Positions 8,276-14,959 of a stretch of 17,646 bases of DNA are shown here, piece by piece. This stretch comes from DSOS01 sp035286585 (GTDB lineage Bacteria > Chloroflexota > Anaerolineae > Anaerolineales > UBA4823). The position numbers and the translations under genes are program-made. The stretch covers positions 1 through 17,646 of the forward strand of contig DATEDC010000190.1 in the NCBI GenBank assembly GCA_035286585.1. The letters run 5' to 3'. Every line of letters starts with the position of its first letter. The first letter of the stretch is position 1. The notes below the pieces were generated by a model. That model saw nothing but the letters and a program-made list of their open reading frames with translations. It did no database searches and had not been told where the DNA came from.

Positions 8276-8877
8276 ACGCTGATGTTGAGAGACCCAGCCA
8301 GCCCCCGCGGCGGATCGTAGTCGGGATCACAGGCGCCTCGGGCGTCATTCTAGGTATCCGATTACTGGAGATCGCTGCTTCGTTGGAGATCCAAACCCAC
8401 CTGGTGCTCTCGCCTGCAGGGCGGGTGACGATCGCTCTAGAAACGGATTGGAAGATCAGCGACGTTTTGGCTCTGGCGGATGTGGTGTACAACCATGCCG
8501 ATATCGGGGCGGCAATCGCCTCAGGCTCGTTTCCCACGCTGGGCATGGTGGTTATCCCCTGCTCGATCAAGACCCTGTCTGCCATCGCCAATTCCTATGC
8601 CGATGACCTGATCACCCGCGCCGCCGATGTCACCCTCAAGGAGGGTCGCCCCTTGCTGCTGGTGGTGCGCGAGACGCCCCTGCACCGCGGCCACCTGCGC
8701 CTGATGGACCAGGCTGCCCAGGCTGGAGTGATCATCTTCCCGCCGGTGCCCGCCTTCTACGCCCGCCCGCAGAGCGTGGCGGATATCGTGGATAATACCG
8801 TTGGGCGCGTCCTGAGTCGTCTTGGCATCCCCAACTCCGCCTACCTGGAATGGCGCGGCATCTCGAAAAACCCCTGA
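8272..8877 (+). CDS. ubiX: UbiX-family flavin prenyltransferase
   Basis: 201 residues. UbiX enzymes attach dimethylallyl to FMN to make prenylated FMN, the cofactor for UbiD decarboxylases. Visible motifs are the N-terminal VGITGASGVILGIRLLE flavin loop, the VVIPCSIKTLSAIANSYADD block, and LLLVVRETPLHRGHLRLM. I chose the ATG at 8272 because it overlaps the menG stop as ATGA and is preceded by GGGGGTGA; a TTG at 8260 is weaker. No ubiD-type gene lies in the window. In the futalosine menaquinone route a UbiX/UbiD-like pair (MqnM/MqnL) acts before MenG, so this pairing fits that pathway, which is inference. Confidence 0.93.
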   Translation: MNADVERPSQPPRRIVVGITGASGVILGIRLLEIAASLEIQTHLVLSPAGRVTIALETDWKISDVLALADVVYNHADIGAAIASGSFPTLGMVVIPCSIKTLSAIANSYADDLITRAADVTLKEGRPLLLVVRETPLHRGHLRLMDQAAQAGVIIFPPVPAFYARPQSVADIVDNTVGRVLSRLGIPNSAYLEWRGISKNP

Positions 8878-9350
8878 TGGCATCCCCCGCTGCGACTGAG
8901 GCGCGCCCCTTCGAGGACCTGCTGGCGCTCTCCACCCTGACCCTGGCCACCTGCGGTCCGGATGGCGAACCGCACGCCGCGGCGGTGTATTTCGCCGCCA
9001 GCCTGTCCCTTGCGCCGGGCGAGCTGCCCCAACTTTATTTCTTTTCTCACCCCGACAGCCAGCACAGTCGGGATATCTTAGCCAACCCCCGGGCGGCCGC
9101 GGCCTGCTACCCGGAGTGCTACGACTGGGAGGATATCCGCGGTTTGCAGATGCGCGGCCACGTGCGCCAGTTAGCGCCTGGTCCGGAGTGGGAGACTGCC
9201 TGGGCGTGTTACCTGGCTAAGTTCCCCTTTGTCAGCGGGCTGAAAGACGTGGTCGCCCAAAACGCCTTGTACGTGTTTACCCCCCAGTGGCTGCGCCTGG
9301 TGGACAACCGCCGGGGTTTTGGCTTCAAGCAGGAGTGGACCTTCCCGTGA
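8877..9350 (+). CDS. Pyridoxamine 5'-phosphate oxidase-fold (PPOX class) flavin-binding protein
   Basis: 157 residues with the split-barrel pattern of PPOX-class proteins: LLALSTLTLATCGPDGEPHAAAVYFA at residues about 16-42, then LPQLYFFSHPDSQHSRDILANP, then GLQMRGHVRQLAPG. Members bind FMN or F420 and reduce or oxidise varied substrates, so the reaction is unknown. The start at 8877 forms a TGATG junction with the ubiX stop; an upstream ATG at 8850 is in frame but lies inside ubiX. The neighbouring prenyl-FMN synthase makes a flavin link tempting but unproven. The gene ends in a GTGA overlap with the next. Confidence 0.8.
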   Translation: MASPAATEARPFEDLLALSTLTLATCGPDGEPHAAAVYFAASLSLAPGELPQLYFFSHPDSQHSRDILANPRAAAACYPECYDWEDIRGLQMRGHVRQLAPGPEWETAWACYLAKFPFVSGLKDVVAQNALYVFTPQWLRLVDNRRGFGFKQEWTFP

Positions 9351-10102
9351 GCCTGGAGCGAGAGCGGGACCTGGAGAAAGCCGCCCTGCGCGGCGAGCCT
9401 TCTTACGTCTGGCGCGCCGGGCAGCAGCGCCGCCTGGACCTGCTCCTGGAAGCTGCCGGGGAGCGGGTCAAGGGCAGGGTGCTGGAGAATGGCTGCGGCG
9501 TAGGCATGTACGTGGCGCACCTGGCGCCCCACGCCGGGTTGGTGATCGGCCTGGAATACGATTTCGAGCGCGCCCGGGAAGCCCGCGCCCGCTCGGACTG
9601 CATCCTCAACGCGGCTGGCGAGCGCCTGCCTTTTCCGACGGAGTGCTTCGACCTGGTGCTCAGCCACGAGGTGCTCGAGCACGTCCGAGACGACCGGGCC
9701 GCCCTGGTCGAGATAGTGCGTGTCTTGAAAGCGGAGGGACGCCTGGCGCTCTTTGTCCCCAACCGGGGCTATCCCTTCGAAACCCACGGCGTCTACTGGC
9801 GCGGGCGCTACCGCTTTGGCAATATACCCCTGGTCAATTACCTGCCGCCGCGCTGGCGGGACCGCCTTGTCCCACATGTGCGCGCCTATTCTCGGCGGGA
9901 CCTGGAGCGCCTGTTCGCCGGGCTGCCGCTGCGCTTCGTGAGACGCACGGTGATATTCGGCGCTTACGATAACATCATCGCCCGCTGGCCTCTTATCGGG
10001 CGCCTCTTGCGGTCTGTCTTACAGGCGCTGGAGCGTACCCCTCTGCGTGTGTTAGGATTATCTCATTTCTGGGTGTTAGAGAAGACCTATGTCCCTCACT
10101 AG
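9347..10102 (+). CDS. Class I SAM-dependent methyltransferase
   Basis: 251 residues from a GTG that overlaps the preceding stop (GTGA), with AGGAGTGG about nine bases upstream. SAM motif I is VLENGCGVGMYVAHLAP at residues about 44-60, followed by VIGLEYD, then FDLVLSHEVLEHVRDD and LKAEGRLALFVPN, all as in Methyltransf_11/UbiE-like enzymes. The C-terminal part has YWRGRYRFGNIPLVNYLP and a hydrophobic tail, resembling methyltransferases found near lipid or polysaccharide genes. The acceptor cannot be told from sequence. It belongs to the coupled menG-ubiX operon. Confidence 0.85.
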   Translation: MSLERERDLEKAALRGEPSYVWRAGQQRRLDLLLEAAGERVKGRVLENGCGVGMYVAHLAPHAGLVIGLEYDFERAREARARSDCILNAAGERLPFPTECFDLVLSHEVLEHVRDDRAALVEIVRVLKAEGRLALFVPNRGYPFETHGVYWRGRYRFGNIPLVNYLPPRWRDRLVPHVRAYSRRDLERLFAGLPLRFVRRTVIFGAYDNIIARWPLIGRLLRSVLQALERTPLRVLGLSHFWVLEKTYVPH

Positions 10103-11024
10103 TAAAGAATTAGAAATGTATAAAGAATCACGATCTCATCGATTGCTAAGCGATCCATATCGTATCCCTGTTGAACAGATTGTTTCGCAACGTTATCGGG
10201 GGAAGTGGAGGGTAAAAGAATTCAGGCTTATGGACGAGCTCGCTTCCCATCCATCCGCGATTCTTTCGGATGGGACTTTTTCTGTCTTTGTAAAGCTCAG
10301 TGAAGCGGCGAATGGATTAGACCAGTTTCAGGTTGAACTGGCGGGGTTGCAACTGCTCTCTGAATGTGCAGGCGTATTGACCCCGTCTCTAATTGGTATT
10401 GTTTCGGTTGGAGATGGAGTTATGATGGTTCTTGAAGCGGTTCAAGCCGTTGAGAGAACATCCGAGCGCTGGCGAGAAATCGGGCGCACGCTCGCCCGTA
10501 TTCATCTAGTTAAAGGAGATCGATGGGGTTACGAAAAGCAAGGTTACTTTGGGCCCCTCTATCAAGACAACCGGCCTATGAGGGATTGGTTGACCTTTTA
10601 CATCGAGCGCCGGCTCTGGCCGCGCTTGATGGGGGCAATCGACTCGGGAAACCTGCCTACGGAAACCATTCGGCAGGTCGAACAATTCATCTTACGTCTT
10701 CCCGACCTTTCCATCCCGGAAATGGAACCCTCGCTTTTACACGGAGATGCACAACAAAATAATTTTGTCACAACGGAGAAGGGAGTAATGGTTATCGATC
10801 CCGCCGTGTTCTACGGAAATCCCGAGATGGACCTTGCATATGTTGATTATTTTCAGCCTGTGCCTGATGAGGTATTTATTGGCTATCAAGAGGTTATACC
10901 CATTGATCCGGGATTTGGCGAAAGGCGCGATTTGTGGCGGGTATCAGCATACCTTGCTGCTGTTGAAGTGGAAGGAATGGGTCATCTAGATAAGCTGACG
11001 AATGCCATTCAAAAATATCTATAG
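10089..11024 (+). CDS. Fructosamine kinase-like phosphotransferase
   Basis: 311 residues with the signatures of the fructosamine/ketosamine-3-kinase family, which phosphorylates sugar adducts on protein or small amines. LARIHL, then YFGPLYQDNRPMRDWLTFYIERR (FN3K-like), the catalytic loop HGDAQQNN with Asp at residue 220, and IDPAVFYGNPEMDLAYVDYF, with its metal-binding Asp, are visible. The usual HGDLWSGN is altered to HGDAQQNN, but the Asp and Asn are kept. The Gly-rich loop and Lys region at the N-terminus (FVKL) is present. The ATG at 10089 overlaps the previous gene by 14 bases; an ATG at 10116 is an alternative. Composition is clearly more AT-rich than the genes before and after, suggesting acquisition. 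Its 3' end overlaps the convergent methyltransferase gene by six bases. Confidence 0.82.
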   Translation: MSLTSKELEMYKESRSHRLLSDPYRIPVEQIVSQRYRGKWRVKEFRLMDELASHPSAILSDGTFSVFVKLSEAANGLDQFQVELAGLQLLSECAGVLTPSLIGIVSVGDGVMMVLEAVQAVERTSERWREIGRTLARIHLVKGDRWGYEKQGYFGPLYQDNRPMRDWLTFYIERRLWPRLMGAIDSGNLPTETIRQVEQFILRLPDLSIPEMEPSLLHGDAQQNNFVTTEKGVMVIDPAVFYGNPEMDLAYVDYFQPVPDEVFIGYQEVIPIDPGFGERRDLWRVSAYLAAVEVEGMGHLDKLTNAIQKYL

Positions 11025-11921
11025 CGTTCGTCTGAAATCGTAGATGCCATCCCTCATCGACCAGCGGCTGGCGCATTGCGGGCAGACCAGCGCATCCGGG
11101 CCTTCTTCCAACTCGTCGCCCCCACATTCCGGGCAGCGGAAGAAAGCGCCCGGCTCCGCCGAGGCGGAATCGCCTACGGCTGTGCAGCGGGCGAACACGC
11201 TGGGGGTTAGCTGCCACCAGTCGCCCGTCCACTGGATCAGCGCGTCCAATCCCACCAGCAGGCCCAACGGCAGGGTGCGTTTGAGCAGCCCCAGCCGGAA
11301 ATGCGACACGGTCAATTGCCGGTCCAGACGAAAGCCGCTCTCCGCCAGCCACCTGCGCACGCTTTTGGGGTGAAAATCGAAGTTCAGGGCGGCGAATTCG
11401 ATCGCCTCCGGCGTGAAGGGACTCCAGCGCTGCCGCCTGAGGATATAACGAAAAACCGCTTTCAGGTTTTGCTTGTTGGCGTACTCTAAGATGAAGGTCC
11501 CACCCGCCTGCAAGACACTGCGCACCTGCTGCAGGGCGCGCTCGGGTTCCAGCATGTGGTGCAGGGTGCGGATCATGGTCGCCGCGTCGAACAACCCCGC
11601 TACGAAGGGCAGGCGATAGGCGTCCGCGGCAACGTAAATATATCTCGAGTCCCGGCCCAGGCGCCTCTGGGCTTGCTCCAACTGGCTGCGCGAGTAATCC
11701 AGCAGCACCACCCGCCGGAATCCCATGTAGCGCGGCGTGTTGCGCCCCGCACCCGCCCCCACCTCCAGTAAAAGCTCACCGGCGGCGGGCAGCAGGCGCC
11801 GTAAGGCAATCGCCTCAACGCGGTCCTCGTAAGCCCTATCGCCCGCACCCCAGAACGAAGCCTGGTACTCCGAGCCTTCGTAGTCGCACACAGGCGGGCG
11901 TGAAACAGATTTCGCTGGCAT
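11019..11921 (-). CDS. SAM-dependent methyltransferase with C-terminal zinc ribbon
   Basis: 300 residues. SAM motif I LLLEVGAGAGRN lies at about 50-61, with VLLDYSRSQLEQA, YVAADAYRLPF, FDAATMIRTLHHM and LQAGGTFILEYANK following in the Methyltransf_11 order. Residues about 265-300 carry two CxxC pairs (CPEC and CPQC) followed by SRWSMRDGIYDF, which resembles the Trm112p/YcaR-like zinc ribbon. The acceptor is unknown. Its ATG is only seven bases from a TATAAT on the minus strand and lacks a Shine-Dalgarno, so the mRNA is probably leaderless. Its end overlaps the end of the kinase gene by six bases. Confidence 0.85.
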   Translation of the reverse strand: MPAKSVSRPPVCDYEGSEYQASFWGAGDRAYEDRVEAIALRRLLPAAGELLLEVGAGAGRNTPRYMGFRRVVLLDYSRSQLEQAQRRLGRDSRYIYVAADAYRLPFVAGLFDAATMIRTLHHMLEPERALQQVRSVLQAGGTFILEYANKQNLKAVFRYILRRQRWSPFTPEAIEFAALNFDFHPKSVRRWLAESGFRLDRQLTVSHFRLGLLKRTLPLGLLVGLDALIQWTGDWWQLTPSVFARCTAVGDSASAEPGAFFRCPECGGDELEEGPDALVCPQCASRWSMRDGIYDFRRTL

Positions 11922-11928
11922 GTTTTGT

Positions 11929-11956
11929 ATTATAAAGCCAACACTTTGTTGGTCAA
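11929..11956 (-). promoter_or_regulatory. Sigma-70-like promoter for the zinc-ribbon methyltransferase, leaderless
   Basis: Read on the minus strand: TTGACC (11956-11951), a 16-base spacer, TATAAT (11934-11929), then seven bases to the ATG at 11921. A start about seven bases past the -10 would put the first nucleotide at or next to the A of ATG. There is no ribosome binding site, which agrees. Confidence 0.7.
11938..11952. repeat. Inverted repeat within the methyltransferase promoter
   Basis: CCAACA-CTT-TGTTGG is a perfect 6-bp inverted repeat with a 3-base centre, lying in the spacer and touching the -35 box of the minus-strand promoter. Such placement is typical of a repressor operator; the regulator is unknown, though HicB is next door. 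Confidence 0.45.
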
Positions 11957-11965
11957 CTTAAATAT

Positions 11966-11987
11966 TATTGACAATAGTATCAATAGT
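11966..11987. promoter_or_regulatory. Candidate HicB operator with inverted and direct repeats
   Basis: TATTGA-N8-TCAATA is a perfect inverted repeat (11966-11971 and 11980-11985), overlaid by two direct copies of CAATAGT (11972-11978 and 11981-11987). It covers the -35 and spacer of the hicA promoter. HicB antitoxins with a ribbon-helix-helix domain repress their own operon through such repeats, so this is the natural candidate site. Confidence 0.45.
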
Positions 11988-11995
11988 GGTATTAT
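11968..11995 (+). promoter_or_regulatory. Sigma-70-like promoter for hicAB, leaderless
   Basis: A consensus TTGACA at 11968-11973, a 16-base spacer, and TATTAT at 11990-11995, then six bases to the hicA ATG at 12002. No Shine-Dalgarno precedes hicA, so the transcript should start at or beside the ATG. Confidence 0.7.
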
Positions 11996-12001
11996 TTAAT
12001 C

Positions 12002-12262
12002 ATGCCAAAAATCAAAGACATCCTAGCAATTATGCAGCGCAACCCGAAGGGTGTCGCTTATAACGAGCTGTGCAAAGTTTGTGATCATTATTTTGGAGAA
12101 GCCAGACAAATCGGCAGCAGTCACAGGATTTACAAAACTCCCTGGCAGGGTGATCCGCGTATCAATATACAAAACAACAAAGGATTGGCAAAAGCTTATC
12201 AGGTAAAGCAAGTGCTCAAAGCTATTGAGCGATTGGAGGCGCAAGAAAATGTTGAAGAATGA
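12002..12262 (+). CDS. hicA: HicA-family toxin
   Basis: 86 residues. HicA toxins are small dsRBD-like mRNA interferases whose active site uses a histidine in a G-S-H-type motif. Here QIGSSHRIYKTP places that histidine at residue 41, followed by the usual strand (PRINIQNNKG) and a C-terminal helix with VKQVLKAIERL. This is the longer HicA variant of about 80 residues. The gene is AT-rich, its promoter lies directly at the start codon, and its end overlaps the antitoxin by 14 bases. Toxin-first order is normal for hicAB. Confidence 0.85.
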   Translation: MPKIKDILAIMQRNPKGVAYNELCKVCDHYFGEARQIGSSHRIYKTPWQGDPRINIQNNKGLAKAYQVKQVLKAIERLEAQENVEE

Positions 12263-12584
12263 TCATTATACGTATCGTGTCACCTGGTCTGAAGAGGACG
12301 GTGAGTATTTGGGTCTATGTTCTGAATTCCCCAGCTTGAGTTGGCTGGCTTCCGAGCCAGAGGCAGCTTTGCGGGGTATCCGCCAGGTGGTTTCAGACGT
12401 TGTGGCAGATTTGCAGGCTAACGAGGAACATATCCCTGAACCGCTCGCTGTGAAAAAGTACAGCGGTCGTTTCATGGTGCGCGTTCCACCTGAACTGCAC
12501 CGGCGCCTGGCGCTGGAAGCGGCGGAATCGGGTGTCAGTCTGAATCGACTAGCCGTTGATAAACTGAGTCGTGCCCATCCGTAA
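12249..12584 (+). CDS. hicB: HicB-family antitoxin
   Basis: 111 residues. The N-terminal part (YTYRVTWSEEDGEYLGLCSEFPSLS, then EALRGI-like helix) is the partial RNase-H fold that binds HicA. The C-terminal YSGRFMVRVPPELHRRLALEAAESGVSLNRL is a ribbon-helix-helix DNA-binding domain. The ATG at 12249 has GGAGG nine bases upstream, inside the hicA coding end, so this gene has its own efficient ribosome site while hicA has none. That asymmetry would favour antitoxin over toxin. A TTG at 12225 is in frame but less likely. Confidence 0.88.
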   Translation: MLKNDHYTYRVTWSEEDGEYLGLCSEFPSLSWLASEPEAALRGIRQVVSDVVADLQANEEHIPEPLAVKKYSGRFMVRVPPELHRRLALEAAESGVSLNRLAVDKLSRAHP

Positions 12585-12595
12585 AGTTGGAACAG

Positions 12596-12642
12596 CAAGC
12601 GTGACACCTCCCGAACAATAAATTCGGGAGGTGTCATGCTTG
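12596..12642. terminator. Long hairpin between hicB and ugd, likely bidirectional terminator or repeat element
   Basis: Two 20-base arms (12596-12615 and 12623-12642) pair at every position except one G-T, which is a G-U wobble in RNA, around a 7-base loop CAATAAA. The innermost 14 pairs are perfect. The hairpin is placed between the ends of two convergent genes. There is no T-run after either arm, so a plain intrinsic terminator is not assured; a REP-type or mobile hairpin element is the alternative. Confidence 0.65.
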
Positions 12643-12714
12643 ACGCCTGTCACGTCCTCGTTCGGATTGGTTTACAAGGTTTAAACGTGCTATCCACCAC
12701 CTGCTCGTTTCAAG

Positions 12715-14067
12715 TCATAGCGTCGCTTTGACGAATTCCGAGCGGTGGGTGTCCTGGATCTTGGCGCCGTTGTAGCCGCGCCCCAGGCCGCGATAGTGAA
12801 ATCCCATGCGCGCCATCAGGTCCGGGTCGTAAATGTTGCGCCCGTCGAAGATCACAGGCTGATTCATCGCCTGGCGGATCCGCTCCAGGTCAAGCTGCTT
12901 GAACTCGTTCCACTCGGTCACCACCATCAGGGCGTCGCAGCCCGCCGCCATGGCGTATGGGTCGGCGTACATCTGTACTTCGGGCAGCAGCGGTTTGGCC
13001 ACCTCCATCGCTACCGGGTCGTAGGCGCGCACGCTCGCCCCGGCTTCGTGCAGTTTGTCGGCGATGGTGATTGCGGGTGCGTCGCGCATGTCATCCGTGT
13101 TCGGCTTGAATGACAGCCCCAGCAATCCCACCCGCATGCCTTTCAGCTCGCCGAGCATCTCTTTCAGGCGGTTCACCGCCATGGGGCGCCGGTCATCGTT
13201 GATTTCCATGACCGCGTTGAGGAGCTGCGGGTGGCGGCCCTTTTCCGCCGCCATGTAAGCCAGCGCTTTGACATCTTTCGGGAAGCACGAGCCACCGTAT
13301 CCCAGGCCGGCGTCCAGGAAGAACGGGCCGATGCGCTTGTCGTAGCCCATCCCGGCTGCTACCTCTTTCACATCCGCGCCGAGCTCTTCGCAGATATTGC
13401 CGATTTCGTTGATGAACGAAATCTTGGTCGCCAGGAAGGCGTTGGAGGCGTACTTGATCATCTCAGCGGTGCGCAGGTCGGTGATCATGATCGGGGCGCG
13501 CAGAGGCAAGTGCAATTGGGCTACTTTCTCGGCTGCGGCTGGGTCGAGCGAGCCCAACACGGTGCGGTGCGGCTGCATGAAGTCGCTGATCGCCGAGCCT
13601 TCCCGCAGAAACTCCGGGCAGGAGACCACCCAGAAGGGGATGGGCTCTTTCTGATTGCTGCGCACGATATCCGCAACCCAGTCGCCCGTGCCCACCGGCA
13701 CAGTGGATTTATTGATAATGATCACCGGGGAGCGCATGTTTTCGGCGATCGAGCGGGTCGAGGCGGCGACGTAGCGCAGGTCCGCCTCGCCGTCCACGCC
13801 GGAGGGGGTGCCCACGGCGATAAACACGAATTCGGTGCCTTCCAGGCCTTCAGCATACGAGGTTGTAAAGGTCAAGCGCCCGGCGAGCACGTTGCGATCC
13901 ACCAATTCCTTGAGACCCGGCTCGTAAATGGGCATCTCGCCCCGCTTTAAACCCTCGATCTTTTCTTCGATAATGTCCAGAGCAATTACCCGGTTGCCCA
14001 GGTCGGCAAAGCAGGCCGCCGTGACGATGCCCACATAGCCAACGCCTACCACGCAGATTTGTTTCAT
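12715..14067 (-). CDS. ugd: UDP-glucose 6-dehydrogenase
   Basis: 450 residues; oxidises UDP-glucose to UDP-glucuronate with two NAD+, feeding capsule, exopolysaccharide and pentose sugar synthesis. The N-terminal Rossmann loop is VVGVGYVGIVTAACFADLG; then comes FIAVGTPSGVDGEADL, NKSTVPVGTGD, CPEFLREGSAISDF, and the catalytic GGSCFPKD with Cys261. The C-terminal domain has GLSFKPNTDDMRDAP. All key residues are present. GGAGG lies nine bases before the ATG. It is transcribed alone here, divergent from rrf2 across about 300 bases, and ends facing hicB with the long hairpin between. GDP-mannose dehydrogenase is related, but the motifs favour UDP-glucose. Confidence 0.96.
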   Translation of the reverse strand: MKQICVVGVGYVGIVTAACFADLGNRVIALDIIEEKIEGLKRGEMPIYEPGLKELVDRNVLAGRLTFTTSYAEGLEGTEFVFIAVGTPSGVDGEADLRYVAASTRSIAENMRSPVIIINKSTVPVGTGDWVADIVRSNQKEPIPFWVVSCPEFLREGSAISDFMQPHRTVLGSLDPAAAEKVAQLHLPLRAPIMITDLRTAEMIKYASNAFLATKISFINEIGNICEELGADVKEVAAGMGYDKRIGPFFLDAGLGYGGSCFPKDVKALAYMAAEKGRHPQLLNAVMEINDDRRPMAVNRLKEMLGELKGMRVGLLGLSFKPNTDDMRDAPAITIADKLHEAGASVRAYDPVAMEVAKPLLPEVQMYADPYAMAAGCDALMVVTEWNEFKQLDLERIRQAMNQPVIFDGRNIYDPDLMARMGFHYRGLGRGYNGAKIQDTHRSEFVKATL

Positions 14068-14369
14068 AGGAAAATGCCTCCAATAAAAAGAAATGGATTA
14101 ATGATTGACCAGTTCAGCACAGCCGGATGAGCACCCAGGGTCGGACATAATTCAGCAGGAAATCATCGCTAACTGAAGCCTCTGTTTCCACCTGCTGGCA
14201 ATCTTACCATAATTTAGCCTGAAAGGTGCCTTTTCGGCTGTAAACTGTCACATTTATTAGACGACCGTCATCCTCTGGCTGTGATATCTGTCACTTGTGA
14301 ATTGGCTAAAACCAGTCTAAAATATCATTGATAAAAACTATCCTTGAATTCCGAATTAGGAGTATTAGC
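14068..14369. other. Divergent intergenic region ugd / rrf2
   Basis: About 300 bases. It contains the rrf2 promoter (14295-14323) and two direct copies of CTGTCAC (14245-14251 and 14288-14294), the second just upstream of the -35. No clear promoter for ugd was found on the minus strand, so its leader may be long. No riboswitch or RNA gene was recognised. Confidence 0.6.
14295..14323 (+). promoter_or_regulatory. Promoter for the Rrf2 regulator gene
   Basis: TTGTGA (14295-14300), a 17-base spacer, TAAAAT (14318-14323). Transcription would begin near 14331, about 40 bases before the ATG, leaving room for the AGGAG site at 14358. Confidence 0.55.
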
Positions 14370-14795
14370 ATGCAGATCACCCGTCAAGCAGATTACGCCG
14401 TGCGCGCCGTCCACTACCTGGCAAAGCTGGGAGAGGAAAAACGCGCCGCCACCAGCCAGATCGCCCAGGAACAGCACATCCCGCCCTCCTTTTTGGCGAA
14501 GATCGTCTCCCAGTTGTCCGTAGCCGGCCTGCTCCAGACTTCGCGCGGGGCACGCGGCGGCGTCTCGCTCGCCCGCTCACCGGAGTATATCTCCCTGCTC
14601 GAGGTGGTGGAAGCGATCGATGGCCCGATCCTGCTGAATGAATGTGTGGCAGATGGCGGCTCATCGTGCATCTTTGGCGAAGACTGCCCCATGCGCCCGG
14701 TCTGGTGTGAAGCCCAGGCTGAGCTGGTCAACACCTTGAAGGAAACCAGCTTTGGCGCTGTGCTCGCCAGGGCAACCGTCCCCGCATCCGATTAG
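14370..14795 (+). CDS. Rrf2-family Fe-S transcriptional regulator
   Basis: 141 residues. The start MQITRQADYAVRAVHYLAKL is the characteristic Rrf2 N-terminus, and AGGAG sits seven bases before this ATG; a start at 14328 adds a tail not seen in the family. The winged-helix part includes IPPSFLAKIVSQLSVAGLL and SRGARGGVSLAR. Cysteines at 92, 100, 106 and 113 give the cluster-binding pattern of IscR/NsrR/RsrR-like proteins, which sense Fe-S status, NO or redox. Which of these applies cannot be told. It is a single-gene unit between ugd and hutU; autoregulation is likely but no operator is proved. Confidence 0.93.
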   Translation: MQITRQADYAVRAVHYLAKLGEEKRAATSQIAQEQHIPPSFLAKIVSQLSVAGLLQTSRGARGGVSLARSPEYISLLEVVEAIDGPILLNECVADGGSSCIFGEDCPMRPVWCEAQAELVNTLKETSFGAVLARATVPASD

Positions 14796-14930
14796 ATTGC
14801 CACGCCCGCGTAAGTGGGTTCACGCCCAGCACTGCTTCTCAGCCTGGGGGTACACCGTCGCTGAGCCTAATAACTTGAGTCTTTTGAGGCAGGCCGGTAG
14901 GGCAGCCTGACAGCGCGCCTGAAAACCTGT

Positions 14931-14959
14931 TTGCTCACTCATTCCCTTCCAGCTATAAT
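14931..14959 (+). promoter_or_regulatory. Promoter for urocanase gene
   Basis: TTGCTC (14931-14936), a 17-base spacer, and consensus TATAAT (14954-14959). Transcription would start near 14966, giving a leader of about 35 bases that ends in GGAGGG before the ATG at 15001. The -10 box lies in the loop of the hairpin at 14944-14972. Confidence 0.7.

Noticed and set aside
14068..14327. A possible c-di-GMP or other riboswitch ahead of ugd
   Set aside because: The leader is long enough, but I could not find the conserved core of any riboswitch class I know.
14328..14369. An upstream start for the Rrf2 gene
   Set aside because: The family begins at MQITRQADYA and AGGAG stands at the right distance from that ATG; the upstream start lies in the promoter -10 area.
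14796..14930. A small structured RNA between rrf2 and hutU, suggested by CTCAGC/GCTGAG pairing
   Set aside because: The pairing is short and scattered, and no tRNA or known RNA family pattern could be recognised.
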